The notes: generated by a model from the letters alone, not told the origin. A stretch of 64,000 nucleotides of DNA from Paramecium tetraurelia (GCF_000165425.1 NW_001799089.1:1-64000); one strand, 5' to 3'. Counted from the first letter of the stretch, positions 22,780 through 36,040 are shown. Made by a program: numbers and translations.

Positions 22780-23400
22780 TTTAATTCAGTAAGCGTGGCT
22801 TTTGAATTCATTTTATGATCTTCATTAGATTACCAAACACACTCTATTTTATTTTATCCATTTCAGATTGTTGAAGTTTTATTATAACGATATGAATCTT
22901 TAAATTGATTTTGATTTAAATGGAATTTGGGAGAGCTCGATTTAATTCTGAGTTCTTAAAATATTGACCAATGCACAAATCATTTTTAATCATAATTAAT
23001 AAATTATCAGTCTGGTCACTTTTGGATAATATTAAATCAAAATTGGATCTCCTGAGAGATTTATATTATAAGTCCATAAAAATTTAATATCATTCTAGAT
23101 TGTTTATACTTCTGGACAATTTTTATAAACATCAAGATTATATTAAGTTCAAAATCTTATGTCTTACCTGATTACCATATTGAGAGCTAATTGCAATTTA
23201 TTATATTTGAACCCATAGCAATACATCCTGATGAACATATCCCCTCCTTTTTAAATCTAATAGAAATATGAATAATACCTATGATCAATAATTCATTTTT
23301 CTGAAGTCCATAAAATACAGGAAATGGAAGGATTGTTGAATAATTGAAATTCTGGAGATTAGATCTATTCATTTCAAATATCTTCAATAAAAATGAAGAA
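22780..23400 (-). pseudogene. decayed locus, possibly a TLDc-domain remnant
   Basis: Minus-strand fragments in several frames with protein-like composition. One piece (LLIMIKNDLCIGQYFKN, downstream of FDLILSKSDQTDN) resembles the part of TLDc domains where a hydrophobic strand precedes an I-F-G-G-Y motif; the C-terminal piece ends FGNLMKIIK at TGA near 22813. A separate upstream frame starts MKIFEMNRSNLQNF at 23387. I could not connect them with plausible introns, so it is either a pseudogene or a gene whose exon structure I failed to resolve. Confidence 0.3.
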
Positions 23401-23773
23401 TTATCGCAAATCTATAAAATGTCTAAATACAATGTCTTCTTTGAGCTATGATCTTCATTCTATTTCAAGATTGCTTTACAGTTTCTTTAATAAAGATTTT
23501 ATTAAAATAAACCTTAAAATCAAAAATCTGTTTATACCATATATTTGTATAAAGAAGGATAAATAAGGGAGAGTATATCATTAATATTAGAGAATTGATT
23601 ATTTGGTAGAATTACTAAACATCATCTAAATAGTCTTGTTTTTTAAGATGTTATTTATTTTAAAATAAGTCAATTTTTATTTTTTAATTAGTCATTAAAT
23701 GAGTAATTTTATTGAACACTTTATTTAATAAATAATTTGTCACTCCAATGAATAATTATTAAATATTTTATAA

Positions 23774-24154
23774 ATGCAATCATCTCAAGAGAAACTACCC
23801 AGATTAGATCTTACTAATAGAAGATCATAATCGATGGCCAATTCTAATCCTGCATTGAAAAAACTAAAAGAAACATTGTTTGTTGAGAATTAAAGTAGTA
23901 CTCGTCGATTGAAAAGAAAGGAAGGTGATATCTTGGACTCAATACTCGAGGATGCAAGTTTAATATTAGGAAACAAACAGCTAGAGAAAAATATTTATTA
24001 GCTCAAAGAATTGGGTTTATTGAAATAATATGATCCTACAATAGCAATTCAATAAGGATTAAAGAAAAGTAATTATGTGATGAATGATTATCATAATAAA
24101 AGCACAACAAATGGGTATTCAAGAAACTATGGAGGATTGTTTTACAATAGATGA
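23774..24154 (+). CDS. 126-aa uncharacterised helical protein
   Basis: Intronless frame from MQSSQEKLPRLDL to TGA 24152-24154. Ser/Arg-rich start, then RRLKRKEGDILDSILEDASLIL and KNIYQLKELGLLKQYDP, suggesting two or three amphipathic helices. Tail is Asn/Tyr/Gly-rich (NGYSRNYGGLFYN). No family recognised. A 34-nt GT...AG segment at 24071-24104 could be an intron but is longer than usual and is not needed. Confidence 0.55.
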
Positions 24155-24621
24155 TTTATCTTAAAAACATTTAATAATCAAATAACCTACTGATTCTAAA
24201 CATTATTTCAGAAATAAATAATTTATTTTGTATATTATGATACATTCTCAGCTAATACTGATTTAATATTCATAATTTCAATTAACATTTGCAATTACCT
24301 AAGAAAGTTGATTGAAGACTGTAAAATATCACTATTCTTTAAGAATTACTTCTGTGTGCCATTTATTCATTCAACGAATTTATTAGATGGATAATAAATT
24401 TTATTTATATTTATTTTAATAATGTTAATTTAAGGATTCTGATAAGAATTAACAATTGGAAGTTTCAATAAATAATTCATACATGAACCTAAGTAAGAAT
24501 CATATAAATTAAATATTAATATTGACTCAATATATATTAATATCTGGCTATTTTTAGTATTACATATATATTGATGCAATATTACATGTTTATTTAAATA
24601 AATTCTTAATTTTCTCTCGAA
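24155..24621. other. AT-rich spacer
   Basis: About 470 nt; no coding frame or RNA gene recognised. Confidence 0.45.
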
Positions 24622-26401
24622 ATGAAAAGGGAAAATAAATGTGATAGCAAGAGTAGGAGCAGAAGTCGTAGCAAGTCTAGCAAAAGGAACACCTAAAATA
24701 ACCAATTCTAAAATTTTATAGATAAGAAACTTGAAACAAAAGGAACTGATTAATAAATTGATAATAAAGAATCTATTTCTCACCATTCTAGTCCAATTAG
24801 ATCACAAGAAGAACTCCAAGAGAGCAATGAGCTTAATAAGTAAATATTGTGTTAATATAGAAAAAACAAAGAGGAATATAAGATTGTAGATTAGATTTAA
24901 TGTATCAATCTAGCCGCTACTAATTAATCTTAAATACAATTGGAATAGCAAGATCAAGATGAAAAGTGTTTTATATCAATGTCTCAACCTTAATAAGAAA
25001 CCGGGATTAACTCAAAAGAAACTTTTAACAAACAGCCATCTGAAATGATCACTATAAATGACAGCAGTTTGGAAGTGAATCAAAATGCTTAGAAGAATGA
25101 AAATAGAGGTGGTTCACAACTTGAGAATCGATTGTTTGGCAATTTTAAGAAAACACAATCGAGAAATAGTATATTGAGGCGAAAACAAAAAAAATTTTAA
25201 AGTCCACCCATCAAACAATCATCATAGCATGTAAAATAACCAAAATAATCCCTTGAATGCATAGATTTAACCAATGATGATAATATCTTAAGCTTCTTTG
25301 GACTTAATCATCCTATGCTATTAAGTTCTTTGGAATACGATAAAAAGGAATTATTCGAATTAGCTGAACCATACGAATATTAATGTGGAAATTTTATGCT
25401 TAGTTTGGGAATCCAAAATCATTATACTGCAATTGTTACTCTGCCTAACTTATCTTAAAAAAAACCTGTTTATTATTTATTTATGATGTTCTAATTTGAT
25501 CCAAAAAAAAACATTTATTGCATGGTCCCAGAAGATGACTAAACAACATTACTGGTTAGTTCTAATATTTCATCACTTTATTATTATTGCAACTCTAATA
25601 TTCAATAAAAAAAAAACAATAAAACAACCTAAATAGAAAGTAATCTGAAGTACAAATTTCCTTATATATATCCATCTTTAATTAGAAAATATGTTGTCTC
25701 TTATTAATAAGATGATTCATAGATTCTGTATCAAATAAATTACAATTCAAATGCTACCTAACAAGCAATTGAAGATTATTATTGGGACGATCCAGGACAT
25801 TTAATTACAGGTACCAGTCATCCTTTTTTGAAAATTTTATTCTTTAAATCCAAAAATAATTAGATTCCTTCATTTTACTTCAAATTTATTAGCACTCCAC
25901 TTTATGAAGGACAGTATAGTTTAAAGGCTAGTCTCAAATAAAATGGGAATCAGATTGTTGTAGATAGAAGGTTTAGCACTTCTTTAAAATTAGGTTCTTG
26001 AGTCCCTTTTCCTATGGTGTTCATCCTATTAAAATTGAAATCAATAGAATAACAAATCAAATTGTTATGAAACAAACAGGGACAGAGGATATAATCACAT
26101 CAAAAAATGTAAAATGCTTTTGGGACCAAGTTCTACCAAAATACTTATAATTATACAATCCGTATTATCATATTTTAAGTTTAGCAAACAGTTGTACTAT
26201 TACTTTGTTGATCTCATCAATCAGGATAGAAGAATCTCAGAAAAATACAAGAAATGGAATCAGCTCTATTAATACATGAGCAAATCTAATCAATAAAAAT
26301 CTAGTAAGCCAAATGATGAGACTGTCATCCTTAATGATAAGCAGTTTTTTAGTTATTCAATAGAAGAAAAGAAAAATGGAAACAAAATTAATTATTAATG
26401 A
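24622..26401 (+). CDS. 577-aa protein with an Arg/Ser (RS) N-terminus, unknown family
   Basis: Two late introns (25971-25993 and 26162-26184, both 23 nt) extend the frame past an apparent TGA at 25999; the spliced total is 3n. Starts MKRENKCDSKSRSRSRSKSSKRN, an RS-type and NLS-like segment typical of nuclear RNA-processing proteins. Residues 25-210 are Gln/Asn-rich and disordered. From about 210 on there is ordered sequence (LSFFGLNHPMLLSSLEYDKKE, LSLGIQNHYTAIVTLP, YYLFMMFQFDPKKN, IYPSLIRKYVVSY, FLSPFSYGVHPIKIEINR) that looks like a beta-rich domain. I do not recognise it. The next gene starts only 5 bp downstream. Confidence 0.7.
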
Positions 26402-26406
26402 TAAAT

Positions 26407-27443
26407 ATGAATAAATTATAGTTTGTCTTTAAATTTTGCACCGAGCCTCAAAAGTCGATCTATAAACTTGAGAATGCTCAAAAATATATCTCTGATTTAG
26501 TCCAAAAGACTGATTGGATCAGCTTTGCAATATCTAAACATATCCCCAAACAAGTGAGGTACTTATTTTTCATTGAATAAAGATAAGATTATTTGAACAT
26601 TTGTCAATTTCATAATGAATTAGCCAGAATTGAAGAAACCTCTAAAGAGAGATCCCTTGGAGTAGGCAAACTTTAATATTGGTCTGATCAAATCGATTAA
26701 GTAATATTCCTTAAGATATTGAGATTTTTTTAGATAATCCTTAAAGAGATCCTTTATCAATTTGCCTTCATAACAGTTGCAAAAACAACCCATTACCAAA
26801 ATATCTCTTTCAAAAAATGATAAATTATCGCAAATAACAAGTGGAGAGGGGAGAATTTGCAAATCTTGTAGATATGGCGACATCGGCAGAAGCAAACAGA
26901 GGGTCGCAATTTTTATTGTTTTTGAGGTTGATGAGGATGGATATAGAGAATCAGGATCTAAAATAATTAACAGAGTTTTCGGCTTAAGCAGTTGGAATTA
27001 CAGATTATCTTAGGAGAGTGCCATTCACACTTTAAAATTATAAACTAAGTTTACCAGAGGATATTAAATTTAAACATAACATCAATGTTAGGTCACTTTG
27101 GGACAGAATTAGAGGTATTACTTTATTAGAATACAAGGTGAGCCAAAGGAAGAATTATATGATGTAGTTTTAGAAGTGGCTGCATTTGCAAGATCCTAAA
27201 TGATCAAGTCTACATCATTTTAGAATAAGATTCCACCTTAATCATTCAGAGCATTTTTGCATTTAACACCGACTGAGCAATACTTAGAAGAGTTGGAATA
27301 TTATAATTTTAAGATATTTGAAAAGTATCGATTCTATTTATATAAGAGCGATCAATTAAAATTCATATGTGTAATTACCCATAACTCTATTTAAAAATTG
27401 CAGAAAGATGAAGTTTGTAAGCAAAGATTACGAATAGAAATGA
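26407..27443 (+). CDS. NDUFAF6: NDUFAF6-like squalene/phytoene synthase-family protein
   Basis: About 321 aa. NDUFAF6 is a mitochondrial assembly factor of respiratory complex I that belongs to the phytoene synthase fold. Landmarks: NELARIEE and LQYWSDQIDQIFLDNPQ (family RLQWW-D-I), RGEFANLVDMATSAEANRGS, AVGITDYLRRVP, LSLPEDIKFKHNINVRSLWDR, then EELYDVVLEVAAFARSQM and LEELEYYNFKIFEKY. Introns 26701-26723, 27115-27137 (23 nt each) restore frame; a 25-nt intron at 27413-27437 gives the stop at 27441-27443, whereas reading through it would run into the next gene. The Asp-rich catalytic motifs of true synthases are not evident, as in NDUFAF6. No clear mitochondrial presequence was seen, so targeting is inferred. 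Confidence 0.78.
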
Positions 27444-27473
27444 GTATTAATTTATAGATATTAATTTAATTTT

Positions 27474-30207
27474 ATGAAAAAGTCCCAGTCATAAAATAAT
27501 TCAGGAACCTTTGATTTCCCAGAAGTTAATAAACCTAGGTTCGAGCCTTAGCTTCATAAAATCAGTGCAAGCACATAATAAAAAGTTGTAATTTAAAAAC
27601 TGACTAATTCACTTAATAATAATAAAATTATTACTTAGACGACTGAATAACCATAGACTTTAAGAAGTTAGGTTTCTAAGCCTTTAATTAATTCGGAACG
27701 CTTTATGTTTGATTTAGATGCTTCAATGATATATATTCACAGAGAAAAAATTGCACAATTTGAAGAACTTGAATAATAGAGAATTCAGTAATTATTAAGA
27801 GACATACAAACAAAGGTTCCTTAAATAAATGATAAAGTAAATCATTTCATAGCATTAGCAGTCTAATACGAAAATGAAAAAGTTAATCCTTTGGTGAATT
27901 AATTCATAAAAGTGATTGAATAATTATTGTAAATTTTAGATGAAAAAAATAAGGAAATAAAAGAATATTAGTTTGCATTGAAGTAAAGTAGAGAGCAGGT
28001 GTAAAATAACAGCAGGTTAATTGAAGATTAATCACAAATGATAAAATATATGGAAAGTTAAAATTAAAACGCTAAAAATGTTACAAGAACCTTTTAGAGA
28101 TCTAATGAATTGGCTGTCATAAACGTGTAGCTTGAAAAGAAAGTGGAACTATTAAATTAGAATCTATAATTTTTAATGAATCAAAACAAAGATAGTTTAG
28201 CCACTCAATTATAATAAAAAATTGAGTTACTCAATAAAACAATTGAAGAATAATAAAATAAATCATACGATGATAACAATAAATAGATTTAATTGTAACA
28301 ATAAATTTAAACTCTCAAATCAACTGAATTCAAACATTAAATGTAACTTAAGAAATTAGAAGATAAAATCTCAGACTATGAAACAAAACTAAAAGATTTA
28401 AATTTTCAAGCCTCATATTCTAAGGAATAAAAAGATCAATATAGAGAGCTTTATTATATGACATATGAAGATTTGTAAATGAGCAAATTAAATACACTAA
28501 CAGAAAGAAAATAAATGCAAAAGAGTTTTGAAAAAATCAGAATGTTGTAAGATAGAATAGATGAAATGACAGTTAAAAGAAGTAAGGAAGTTGATGCCCC
28601 TTTTTAAAGTAGAGTTGAAGGTGATATGATACAATTATAAGCAATAACCAAAATTTTAGATGAAGATCATGTATTTTAAAGGTATATGATGAGTAGTTTC
28701 CTAAAGAATGTCCAAGAGTATGATTCAAAATTAGTAGATGCATATGTAGATGTTAAAAGATTGGTCGTAGGCAGAGATGAAGAGGCAGAGTTATAAACAT
28801 TAAGATATAATTATCCGCCTTTCAATTTATTTCTAGAAAAGAGACTTGTTGATTAGGAAACTTAATATCTACAAATAAGGCCAATTTCCAATAATTTTAT
28901 GGGTTTACTTAGAGCTATCTTGGATGGTATGTTTATTGAGTTTCAAAAAAATACATATATTTCTTTTTAAAGTTATGTAATTTCCTGGTTAAGTACATTC
29001 ACAATTGAGAATCATCAAGTTATAATATTTCCTGAAGATACAAAAAGAGTATATTTTATACACTATAAATTAAGGTCAAGATAGAAGAACAATTGCACAC
29101 TTTTTACCTAGATTTGATGGTACCTAGATTAGATAAAGTTTGGGAAGTGGTTCAATTCAGGCATTTTTTAAATGACATCTATTCATTAGAAGAATTATAT
29201 TTCTATCTTCATGCTCGCTTTCTTTTGAGAAGAGGACCTTGGATCGAAACATTTGATGCAATCTATGGTGTAGTCCATTACATGAAAGTATAATAAGCTG
29301 AATCCATAATATTGAGGTTTTTAGAATAATTTGATAAGATAAATTAAACCTTAGTTATAAGAGCCGTTAACGAACGAATTGTGGAAGGCAAAAGTAATAA
29401 TACTATTTTATTAGATCAGAAGACAGAAAATTAATTTAAACAGGATTTGTATTATAATTATTACTGGAAATTTTCAGAATAGATAGAATTAATAGATACA
29501 AAATTCTTTCTTTTGCATTTCCAGCTTAACCTATTACCTTTAAATAATTTCATAAATTTATTAAAGGAAATTTTTCAAAATGTACTGAAGGGGAAGCTGC
29601 AGAACTTTGGAGAGAAGTTTACATGATTTCAAATGGCATTCCAAATTTAAATTCATTCTTTACTGCTGCCCAATCACTTTTTATTAAGTCACTTATACTT
29701 CCTGCAATATATGCTGCTCCACTTCTAGATACTAATAGAAAATTAGCATTTGATGAATTAAATTTCACAACAATGAAAATTTAAGAATAATTAAAAGAAA
29801 TCAATGATTCTGATTTAGACATCCTTAAGATGTTAATTCCTTCAAATTTTCAAGAGGAAATGATTAGAGTTACAAAATAACTAATGCCAAAAAATTAAAT
29901 TTAGTTTGTCAATCCTCTTGAATATATATTTAAATTTATGAAGCTTATCATCACATTAAAATATAACACTATTTTAGCAGATGGCATAGAAGAAGACGGT
30001 GTTAATAGAAAAGGCTTTATGACTGAAACATTTACATAATTCATCACTTCTGAAATTAGTGAATTGAATAAAATTATTCATAAAAAGCAATCATATATGT
30101 CTGATTAAGAAATTAGAATATCCAGATTATAAAAATATGTAAAGAAAAAAGTAAAGAAAATCTATGTTATCATGTCATCTGTGTTACAATCAAGAATAAA
30201 ATAATGA
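27474..30207 (+). CDS. 892-aa coiled-coil protein with C-terminal folded region
   Basis: Introns 29049-29074 (26 nt) and 29449-29477 (29 nt) are both needed for frame. Residues 1-80 are Ser/Thr/Gln-rich; residues about 85-430 are long coiled coil (FEELEQQRIQQLLRDIQ, VELLNQNLQFLMNQNK, MQLKKLEDKISDYETKLK). The C-terminal half is ordered and hydrophobic: NFMGLLRAILDGMFIEF, FRHFLNDIYSLEELYFYLHARFLLRRGPW, AAELWREVYMISNGIPN. Such a coiled coil plus globular tail is common in ciliary and basal-body proteins, but I cannot name a family. It ends 8 bp from the stop of the convergent giant gene. Confidence 0.75.
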
Positions 30208-30215
30208 TATTTATT

Positions 30216-33200
30216 TCATATATTATCAAAATCGTTGAAACTCTGAATTATTGTTCCTTAATTTATATATTATCCAACATCATCGACAACTTATTAAATT
30301 AATTAAGTTTAAATTTGGGCCTAAGCATTTTATGTTTGTTATTATTATTGTTATTATTAACTTTATTATTATTGATCCTTTGGCTTAGCAGGTTTTCTCT
30401 TTGTGGCCCTGTAATCCTCAATAAGTTTCTTTCCTTTCTCTAATTTAATTTCTGATGTTTCATTAAGGAAATTCCCTTCATTTTATTCTTGCTGATCTTT
30501 CTCATAAAATCTAATGTACATATTATTAAGCAATGGTACAATAGAATCCTGTTTAAATAACTCAGTCGTCCTTCTGTAGGATTCAGACTTCAAAATGATG
30601 TCTCTGATTAAAACTTTATCATCTATCTTTCTATATTCTTCTAACAATCCAATGCATGCTTAATATAATCTAATATCATAAGTCTTATGTAACTTTTCGA
30701 AAAGTTAGTAGATATCTTTGTATTTTTACATTTTGAGCAAAATCTTGATAATCAATTTTAATATTTTAGACTTCTAGTAATTAAAAATTAGGTCTTGCGA
30801 ATAGTAATGACTTAGTACTTCATCTTTCTCACACTTATATTTATCAATTTATAAGTAATAATACACAAGATCTCTACTATTAGGTTGATATATTGAGGAT
30901 ATTTATGCAAAAACTTAATCTATAGGAGCTTAACTATTAAATTTTAAATGGGTTGCATAATAAAACGCTTCTATTATATACCTTTAAGCCTTTTTTCTTA
31001 CCAATTTTTATGTATTCTCTATAAATATATTCAAAAGGTTATTTAAAATTACATTAATTTCATCATTATTGAACTCTGTATTTTCTTCTTTCTCAAGTTG
31101 TTCTTAATTAAAGTTTGATATTTTAAATTTCCTGTTATCATATTAAAACTCAAATTTAAGATCACTTTAACTTTAATTTAATAAATCAGAAAATTTTTCT
31201 TTAACTATTTAGATTAATTGTTTTAGTTAATAATATAGTCTATGTCTTAAGAATCTTCTGATGAATTTGTAAATGTTTATGTAAAGGTCTTACTTCATTT
31301 CTAATTCACCATCACTTGATTGAGAAAGATATTCAATTTCATATTCTTTCATTTACTTGATTAAGTTAACAAGACTGTTAATATTATCTAAATTCTAACT
31401 AATTCTTTCAATTGGAACATTCCTATATTTTCTCATTACTTTTTTTTCATATAATTATAAGACTCTAAAATTATTTTCTATTTCAAAAGCATCTTTAGGT
31501 ATGTTATATTATTTTTAATAAAGTGATTAATACCCTTATTCTGTCTTTTTGTACAACTGTTCGTTATTTGAATGCTAGTATTCAACTTGTCTTTACTTTA
31601 ATTTAATCAAGTCCATTACATATCTATATTCATTTAAATGATTCAATAAGGGATTTTTATTTACATAAGCCTAAATCTTTTTTTGACTTAAAAACCAATC
31701 AATTTCAGTTTAGGTTTTCAATTTAAATTACTTTTAAGCCTACTCAAAAGTACCTTGGTACAAGTAATTCCATAAATATGGTGATTCTTTATAGGCTAAG
31801 GCATAACAGATATTTTTTAAATCAAATTTAGGTTGATTTTCATTAAAATTTATTTCTTCTGACTTTTAAATTTGATAATATAAGTTAGATTTATATTCAC
31901 ATTACAAATTGTTTTAAGTAACACAATCTTAGAATTCTTTTATTGAAGTTATTTGTGATTTCTATTTTGTAAAAATCTAAGAATATAACCATTCAGCAAA
32001 TTCCTAAATCTTAGGATCAGTATATTTTTGCAAAGATCTCTTAATAATATCAATAGTAAATTAATTTAATTATCTTTAATCCGAAAAGATCTTTGAAAAA
32101 TGAGTTAAAAAATAACCCATAAATTAAAGCTCTGCTTCAGATAAATCTCTCTCAAACTCTTACTAGAGATAATAGCCTTTTAAAAATATATATTAAAACT
32201 GTTTACTAAATTCTTTAGTAGTTAATCCATATTCAACTCTTATGATTTCCTTAGCCAATCTTTTTATATGTTCAATAATTTTTGGGTCTCCAATGTTTAC
32301 CTTGATAGTATGATTCAACAAGAATTCAACTGTTTTAGTTGTAAACTGGTAGTTATATTTACCTAATTTAAAAGAACTGTCAATTTGATCCTATAATAAA
32401 TGTATATTTTAGTATGATTTTAAAAAAACTTCATCAGATTCTATTTCTTCTTCCGAAGCACTTGAAAATGATTCTGGCTATGGATATTTAGTCTCTTATT
32501 TTTCAATCTCAATTTGTAACTCATTTTATTGAACTATAAATTAAGGTGTATATTGATCTTTTAAATCTAATAAATGAAGCAAATAGTATCGAAGTTCTAA
32601 GTCATTTGAAACATTGTTTTTGTAATGTTCAATTAATTGATCATATCTATTTTTCATCTTTATTTTAGTTTTAATAAATTCTTACAGAATTAGATCAATG
32701 TTTATGTAATTAAAAAGTTTATTTATATTGAGATGATGAAATTTTAGAATCTCAATCAAAAGTAGATGCTTATTTTAACCATTTGTTTGTTATAAGAAAA
32801 TTTCGATAAATTTAGCCAAAAACTCACTTGAATCTAATTCCATTAAAGAATAAATTATTGAAAATTTTAGAAAGATAAACCCTATAGAAAGATCTGGTTA
32901 GGGAATATTCAAAAATTGCTATATTAAAGGTTGCACAAATTTATAAATTATTTTAAGTTCTTCTTTTTATTGCACAAAATAAAATTAATTTAGACAAATG
33001 ATAGCCAATCTTTTAATCATATCATAACTTTAATTCTATTTCAAATAATCCTAGACATAAATTATTTAAGTTCTTATTTTTTCATTATCTTCTAGCCTCT
33101 ATTCTTTTTATTCCCATTAAGTAAGAATTTGTTGAATTTATTAAGATTAATGTGGTGAACTTGAAGAAATTTAAAATTATGCAGATTTTATCTTATCTAA

Positions 33201-34854
33201 AATTTCTTAACTTAATTCAGGGTTATTTAATTATTAGGAACATTATTTCGCTATTCTTCCTTAAAAAAAATTTATATCACTATGAATATAGGCCATCACT
33301 CTATAGTAGCTTGATAAATATTTTTAAATCTCTGCTTTATCTGTTATTATTTGATTAATGTTTGTCTAAAGAAGCTCCAATTTCATATTATTAATAAATG
33401 TAATAAAGTTTTTAATTTTGTTTTGCTGCTCAGGAGATTTAGGTTTCTTTTCTTTAAATCTAAAAGTTAATTCTTCATATGCAACTTCCAATAGTCTTAA
33501 TTTAATTTTAGGATCATCAGTAAATTTGTTTGTAGAGTGCTGAGCCCATACGATACAATTTATTAAACCCTTAAGAGCCTCTCGATATGATGAACTATTA
33601 GAATTTTTACTTTAGGGGCTTTTAAGTTGTTCATTTAAAGTATCTGATTGTTATTGCAGGGGAGCATCATCATATTATTAAAAATCTAAGCAAATTAATG
33701 ATATTAGTTTTTCTAATAATTAAATTATGGTTAAAAACTACTTGTTGTTTAAGTTTTCTAAAAGAAATTTAGCTACAGGGCATTCTTAGTTTTCATTTTA
33801 CTCACTTTAAATTTTATTGTTATTATTATTGAGTTAGAATATTTCATTCCCATCAAATTATTTTAATAATTCAATTAATTTATTATGATTAGATTGAATG
33901 ATCTAATCTAAAACAAATTATTAATCTTATTGCTATTTAGTTTTTTTAGATTTCTATCTCTCTGATTATTTAACAGGTTAATTTTCTTTTGGTAATTCTT
34001 TTGAAACATCTTTTGAATTTTATTGTTGTTCCTTGGAAATGACAATTATTTTTGTATTAGACATAAAGCATTTATCATTATGAATAAAATCAAACTTTTT
34101 TGATTCAAAATTAACATTAATTTGTAAAATATTCTATATTTTTTTAAAGAATTTCTTTAAATCATAGGTATCTAACTTGATTTCAAACGAGAATGTTTAA
34201 TTAAAATACAATAACTTCTAAGCAGACTCACAAGGGATCTTTTCTAATTGTTATTGAATTTCAGATTACTCTTATATAAGTTCTTTTACAAAATCAGTAA
34301 CATTATTTTTATCAATAAAGTATTTTTTCAATTCTGCAATTTTATGCTTCAAATTATTATTATCACTCATTTTATCAAAATATATTTCGAATTATTTTTA
34401 ATCATTCATTAAAAAACAAATAGAACAAACTTGATATAATATTGCCTCTATGATATTAGGTTAATTGCATAATTATAATCTATATAATCTAATTTAATTA
34501 ATACGCTTTCAATATAACATTTAAAGCTCTAGGCATCATTCCTAATTGCCTAAATATTAAAGCCATTTTTCTTTAGGTTTGCCAACAATTATCTGAAATT
34601 AAAGTACTTTGATAATAATAGTATAAAGCTTCGCATTTGTTCTGTACGCAATCACTTTAGACCAGAATTTCAGCTAAAGACATATAGATGCCATATAAAA
34701 TCTTTTTATCATCCTGATTAATAATGGATTGATTTTGCATTAACTCCTTTAATATCTGTATTCCTTATGCTTCATTCCCATTTTCTAGAAGGTCAATTGC
34801 CTATTAGTATTACTAAAATAACTCTGACTCTAGCTTTTCCTTGTTTTGACTCAT
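30216..34854 (-). CDS. giant TPR/helical-repeat protein, CABIN1/HIR3-like candidate
   Basis: 1537 aa with a single 25-nt intron (34480-34504). The first 130 residues look like the N-terminus of CABIN1/Hir3 of the HIRA histone-chaperone complex: an A-x-x-L-L-E repeat (QAIDLLENGNEAQGIQILKE), a KILYGIYMSLAEI helix, CWQTQRKMALIFRQLGMMPRALN and NIIEAILYQVC, which are TPR-like. The rest is almost entirely helical with few motifs (for example TVEFLLNHTIKVNIGDPK) and ends in a Lys-rich patch and a Gln-rich tail with a run of about 14 Gln written as TAA/CAA. The HIRA complex deposits histone H3.3; this assignment is tentative. Continuity for 4.1 kb without TGA is clear. Confidence 0.7.
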
Positions 34855-35250
34855 AAATAAAATAAAATATTGCGTAAATAAATTCATTCTTCTCAACTAA
34901 CTAGAATTGGATAAAGAAAGTTAATATATCAATATTCTTTAAAGTAATATAAAAATCTTTAGCATAATATAATGTAGAATTGTTTTATAATCACTAGCAT
35001 TTAAATTTCTAGTTCTCTTTTACCACCTCTTTGCCTATAATAAAATTATTATAATTATTACAAATTCTGATGGTTCCTTAAGATAAACAATTTAGGATCT
35101 TCCATTTTTTAAGGCATTTTTAAGCCAGCTACTTTCATAAATCCATTAAAATTTTCATAATTAGATATAAAGACTAAAGTTCTTATTGTATTTATAATTT
35201 AAAATATTTTTTCGGAAAATACAATACATTTTGAATTTTATCTTACATAA
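34855..35250. other. AT-rich spacer upstream of the giant gene
   Basis: No coding frame recognised; 5' flank of the minus-strand gene starting at 34854. Confidence 0.4.
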
Positions 35251-35610
35251 TCATCTACTATCCTACACATCGATAATAATTTTGTTTTATTCTGAATTTA
35301 TAAAATATTATCTAAAGTTCTTTGTTGCTTTTAAAACATCTTAATTTTTTTGATTAAAATTAATTATGATATTAATGATAATAACAAAAGATTAGGAATG
35401 AGCAGAATTTATGAAAATAGTTTTTAAATTATATTCATTAGATAAAGACAGAGTTGAATATTTATTATTATCTTGCAAAGAATCCCAAACGTTTGATTGA
35501 GTTCTTCTTAAGTTAACGATATAAAAATCACTATTGCTTTTCAATAAATTTAAAAAAATACTTTTTAGCTTCTAGTTTTACTTTCTTATATTTCTAAAGA
35601 GAATGATTCA
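35251..35610 (-). CDS. possible gene fragment next to the assembly gap
   Basis: Open minus-strand frame of about 115 codons ending at TGA 35251-35253 with partly protein-like sequence (NSDFYIVNLRRTQSNVWDSLQ, STLSLSNEYNLKTIF). No ATG is visible; the frame is closed upstream by TGA about 35614, just before the N run, so an exon may lie in or beyond the gap. No family recognised. Confidence 0.3.
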
Positions 35611-35650
35611 TAGATTTGCTTAGAATTCTGATATTCGCTCTGTAAAATAT

Positions 35651-35676
35651 NNNNNNNNNNNNNNNNNNNNNNNNNN
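35651..35676. other. assembly gap (26 N)
   Basis: Run of 26 unknown bases. The true length of the missing sequence cannot be told. It interrupts a non-conserved stretch between the fragment at 35251-35610 and the sorting nexin gene. Confidence 0.99.
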
Positions 35677-36040
35677 GATTAATATGATCATTATTTTCCA
35701 GTTCAGTTCAATGCAAATTAATGCAATTTCATAATATGCTGTTATCAAAAAGGATAAAAATTAGAAATTCTGTTTTTAAAACTATATGTAATAGTTCTCA
35801 TTTAAATGGTAGTGAATTTTAAGCAATAGCATAAATCATTAAATTTATTAGAATTAACTATTCAAAATATCAAAATTTAAATTTTCTATAGTTGCTACTC
35901 TTAAATTCTCCCTATGCTGAAATTCATAATCTTTCTTATATTTAACTTTTAATTAATGTCTTTTAATGCATAAGATCCAACAACAAATAATTATAAGCTT
36001 AAATAATCTTTTTATAATTTAATTATTTATTATATACAAT
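35677..36040. other. AT-rich 5' flank of the sorting nexin gene
   Basis: No frame recognised between the assembly gap and the ATG at 36041. Confidence 0.4.
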
